32,553 nt of DNA from the NCBI GenBank assembly GCA_037046735.1, contig JBAOHC010000006.1, positions 1-32,553 of the forward strand, in the 5' to 3' direction. Below the pieces are notes generated by a model, which searched no databases, was not told the origin of the DNA, and saw only the letters and a list, made by a program, of their open reading frames with translations. A program made the translations under genes and the position numbers. Shown here one piece after another: positions 31,377 to 32,553 of this stretch. How positions within the stretch are numbered: position 1 is the first letter of the stretch; every line of letters begins with the position of its first letter. Origin of the DNA: JADKAV01 sp037046735 (GTDB taxonomy: Bacteria; Actinomycetota; Actinomycetes; S36-B12; UBA10799).

Positions 31377-32552
31377 TCAGGGGCTTGGCGGTGGCCAGCT
31401 GCCTGGAGTCACTCCTTTCGCAGGTTTCGGCCGATGGCGTCGCTGGGTTTGTGGGTTTGCTCTGTGTCCCTCGCACTTGTTGCACCGTCTGGGTATGTAG
31501 TAGTCCTGGGTCTTGTCGTTCCAAATGCCGGCGATCGCGTTTTCGCGATCGCAGTTGGGGCAGTCCTGGAGTGGGGTGTCAGGCCTGAAGGCCTTGGGGC
31601 GGATGGGATAGACATCGTTGGACATGGGATCAAAACTCATCCGGTTGTCGGCCAGGTAGGCCTTGTACGCCATGAACGCTTTGAGCCATTCGGTCGCTGG
31701 TGGGCGCCTGTTGTAACGCTTGCCCTCCTTGTGGAAGGTGTGCCAAAAGAGGTCCTTGACCGGCTTGTGAATGTGGCTCCACATGTACTTCCAGTCGCCA
31801 TCCGGCTGGTCCCTGTTGTTTCGGTTCTCGTACTGGAAGGCGAAGTTGCCCTCTTTGATCAAATGAACCATGTCGCCGTCAGTTCCGGTTCGGATGTACG
31901 GGAACTGACCTGTCATGACAATCATGAACAGCATCGTCGCGACAGCGAAAAGCTCGTCTTCCATCGTGCGCAGGTCGTCCGAGTAGGTCTTGCCGAGCAT
32001 TGCTGGGGAGGTGAACATCGGCGTTCCGACGGGGCAGGGGTATCCCTCCACCTGCCACGAGTCTGCGTCGATGATGAAGACGTTCTTCTTGTCGTCGATC
32101 ATCAGGTTCTTCGGGTTGATGTCGCCGAGAATGACGTTCATGGAATGCAGGTACTGAACCTTCTCAAGGAACGAGATGCAGATGTCGACCAGGTCGGTCT
32201 TCTTCCAGTCCGGGTACTCCTTCTCGAACTTACGCTTGTTGAAGATGGTCCGCTGAAACTCGCGGCCACTCGCCTTGGGCATGACGTAGCCGACAAACTC
32301 CCCCAGGTGGTTCTTGACCGATGCAGAGGGAACGCATAGGCCCTTCGCCTCAAGTCCGTGGCTGACCAGAAGTTCAATCTTCTCCTTGCGATGCCGGGTG
32401 ATGTGCTCATCGTCGAAGATCTTGACGACCGAGTTGCTAGCGCCCGCGTATACCGCGCCTTCGCCACCCTCGCCCAGCAGAGATCCGAGCACCAAGGTGC
32501 CGCTTCCCCTCGCTGATTCCCACATCACTTGGTCGCCTTCTGCTGGGATCAT
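31377..32552 (-). CDS. Ser/Thr protein kinase with one zinc ribbon (copy 2)
   Basis: A 391-residue kinase starting with ATG at 32552, one base from the window end. Residues 1-346 are identical to copy 1 (glycine loop GEGGEGAVY, LGDINPKNLM, IIDADSWQV, CPVGTPMFTSP). The tail then differs: GIWNDKTQDYYIPRRCNKCE completes the first zinc ribbon, after which the protein ends in a basic Pro-rich stretch (ANPQTQRRHRPKPAKGVTPG). The second ribbon of copy 1 is missing. The downstream TerY copy is a relict, so this kinase may act with the other triad or be a decoy. The promoter lies outside the window. Confidence 0.82.
   Translation of the reverse strand: MIPAEGDQVMWESARGSGTLVLGSLLGEGGEGAVYAGASNSVVKIFDDEHITRHRKEKIELLVSHGLEAKGLCVPSASVKNHLGEFVGYVMPKASGREFQRTIFNKRKFEKEYPDWKKTDLVDICISFLEKVQYLHSMNVILGDINPKNLMIDDKKNVFIIDADSWQVEGYPCPVGTPMFTSPAMLGKTYSDDLRTMEDELFAVATMLFMIVMTGQFPYIRTGTDGDMVHLIKEGNFAFQYENRNNRDQPDGDWKYMWSHIHKPVKDLFWHTFHKEGKRYNRRPPATEWLKAFMAYKAYLADNRMSFDPMSNDVYPIRPKAFRPDTPLQDCPNCDRENAIAGIWNDKTQDYYIPRRCNKCEGHRANPQTQRRHRPKPAKGVTPGSWPPPSP
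31515..32543 (-). repeat. ~1.03-kb kinase-domain duplication, copy 2
   Basis: Apparently identical to 28626-29654. The neighbouring TerY sequences are strongly diverged, so identity of just this segment points to gene conversion or to assembly collapse of a repeat. Confidence 0.8.
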
Positions 32553-32553
32553 A

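Noticed and set aside
1..32553. CRISPR arrays, tRNA or rRNA genes
   Set aside because: No regularly spaced repeats, cloverleaf-like segments or conserved rRNA stretches were noticed on reading either strand.

Overview
The window looks like an accessory region of a high-GC actinobacterial chromosome or large mobile element. GTG starts are frequent, GTGA stop/start overlaps recur, some starts look leaderless, and the families seen (DUF2510, DUF4913, DUF6803, F510_1955-type glycosylhydrolase, SHOCT) are typical of Actinomycetota. No rRNA, tRNA, CRISPR array or core housekeeping operon was recognised. Genus cannot be assigned from the sequence.

Region 1 (1-13.0 kb) is a mosaic of exported or membrane-anchored proteins of unknown function, mixed with small defence and mobility genes. 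It holds a HigB/HigA-type toxin-antitoxin pair with an 18-bp palindrome at its start, a small PD-(D/E)XK nuclease-like protein converging on an Mrr-type restriction protein, a staphylococcal-nuclease/excalibur gene split by an IS256-family element with a clean 9-bp target duplication, two zinc-ribbon/single-TM proteins, and a Tn3-type serine resolvase. Two exported-protein genes are broken, one by a TGA in the signal peptide and one by a frameshift.

Region 2 (about 13.1-26.5 kb) is a copper/metal-stress island bounded by a 21-bp direct repeat (20/21 identical). On the minus strand it has a thioredoxin-like / CcdA-like / redoxin operon and a multicopper oxidase / DUF305 / Cu+-ATPase operon. 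On the plus strand it has a SHOCT protein, an OmpR-type regulator and a histidine kinase, followed by small membrane and lipoprotein genes. A DUF6803 membrane protein lies on the minus strand at the right. TGAAG-type half-sites spaced exactly 11 bp precede at least three of these units and probably mark the regulator's binding sites. Relict second copies of the ATPase, DUF305 and DUF6803 genes suggest that two such islands merged. Many genes between 18.1 and 25.0 kb carry indels, by decay or by sequencing error; the ATPase, the response regulator and the CcdA operon are intact.

Region 3 (26.7-32.55 kb) is a TerY-P-type triad on the minus strand: a kinase with zinc ribbons, a vWA (TerY-like) protein and a PP2C-type phosphatase. 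Upstream of it lie a PIN-domain toxin with an excisionase-type HTH antitoxin, and then a second kinase copy. The first ~1.03 kb of the two kinase genes appears identical. The second copy has a different, shorter tail and is followed by a decayed TerY relict that has lost its start codon, so a partial triad was duplicated and one copy is degrading, perhaps with gene conversion keeping the kinase domains identical.
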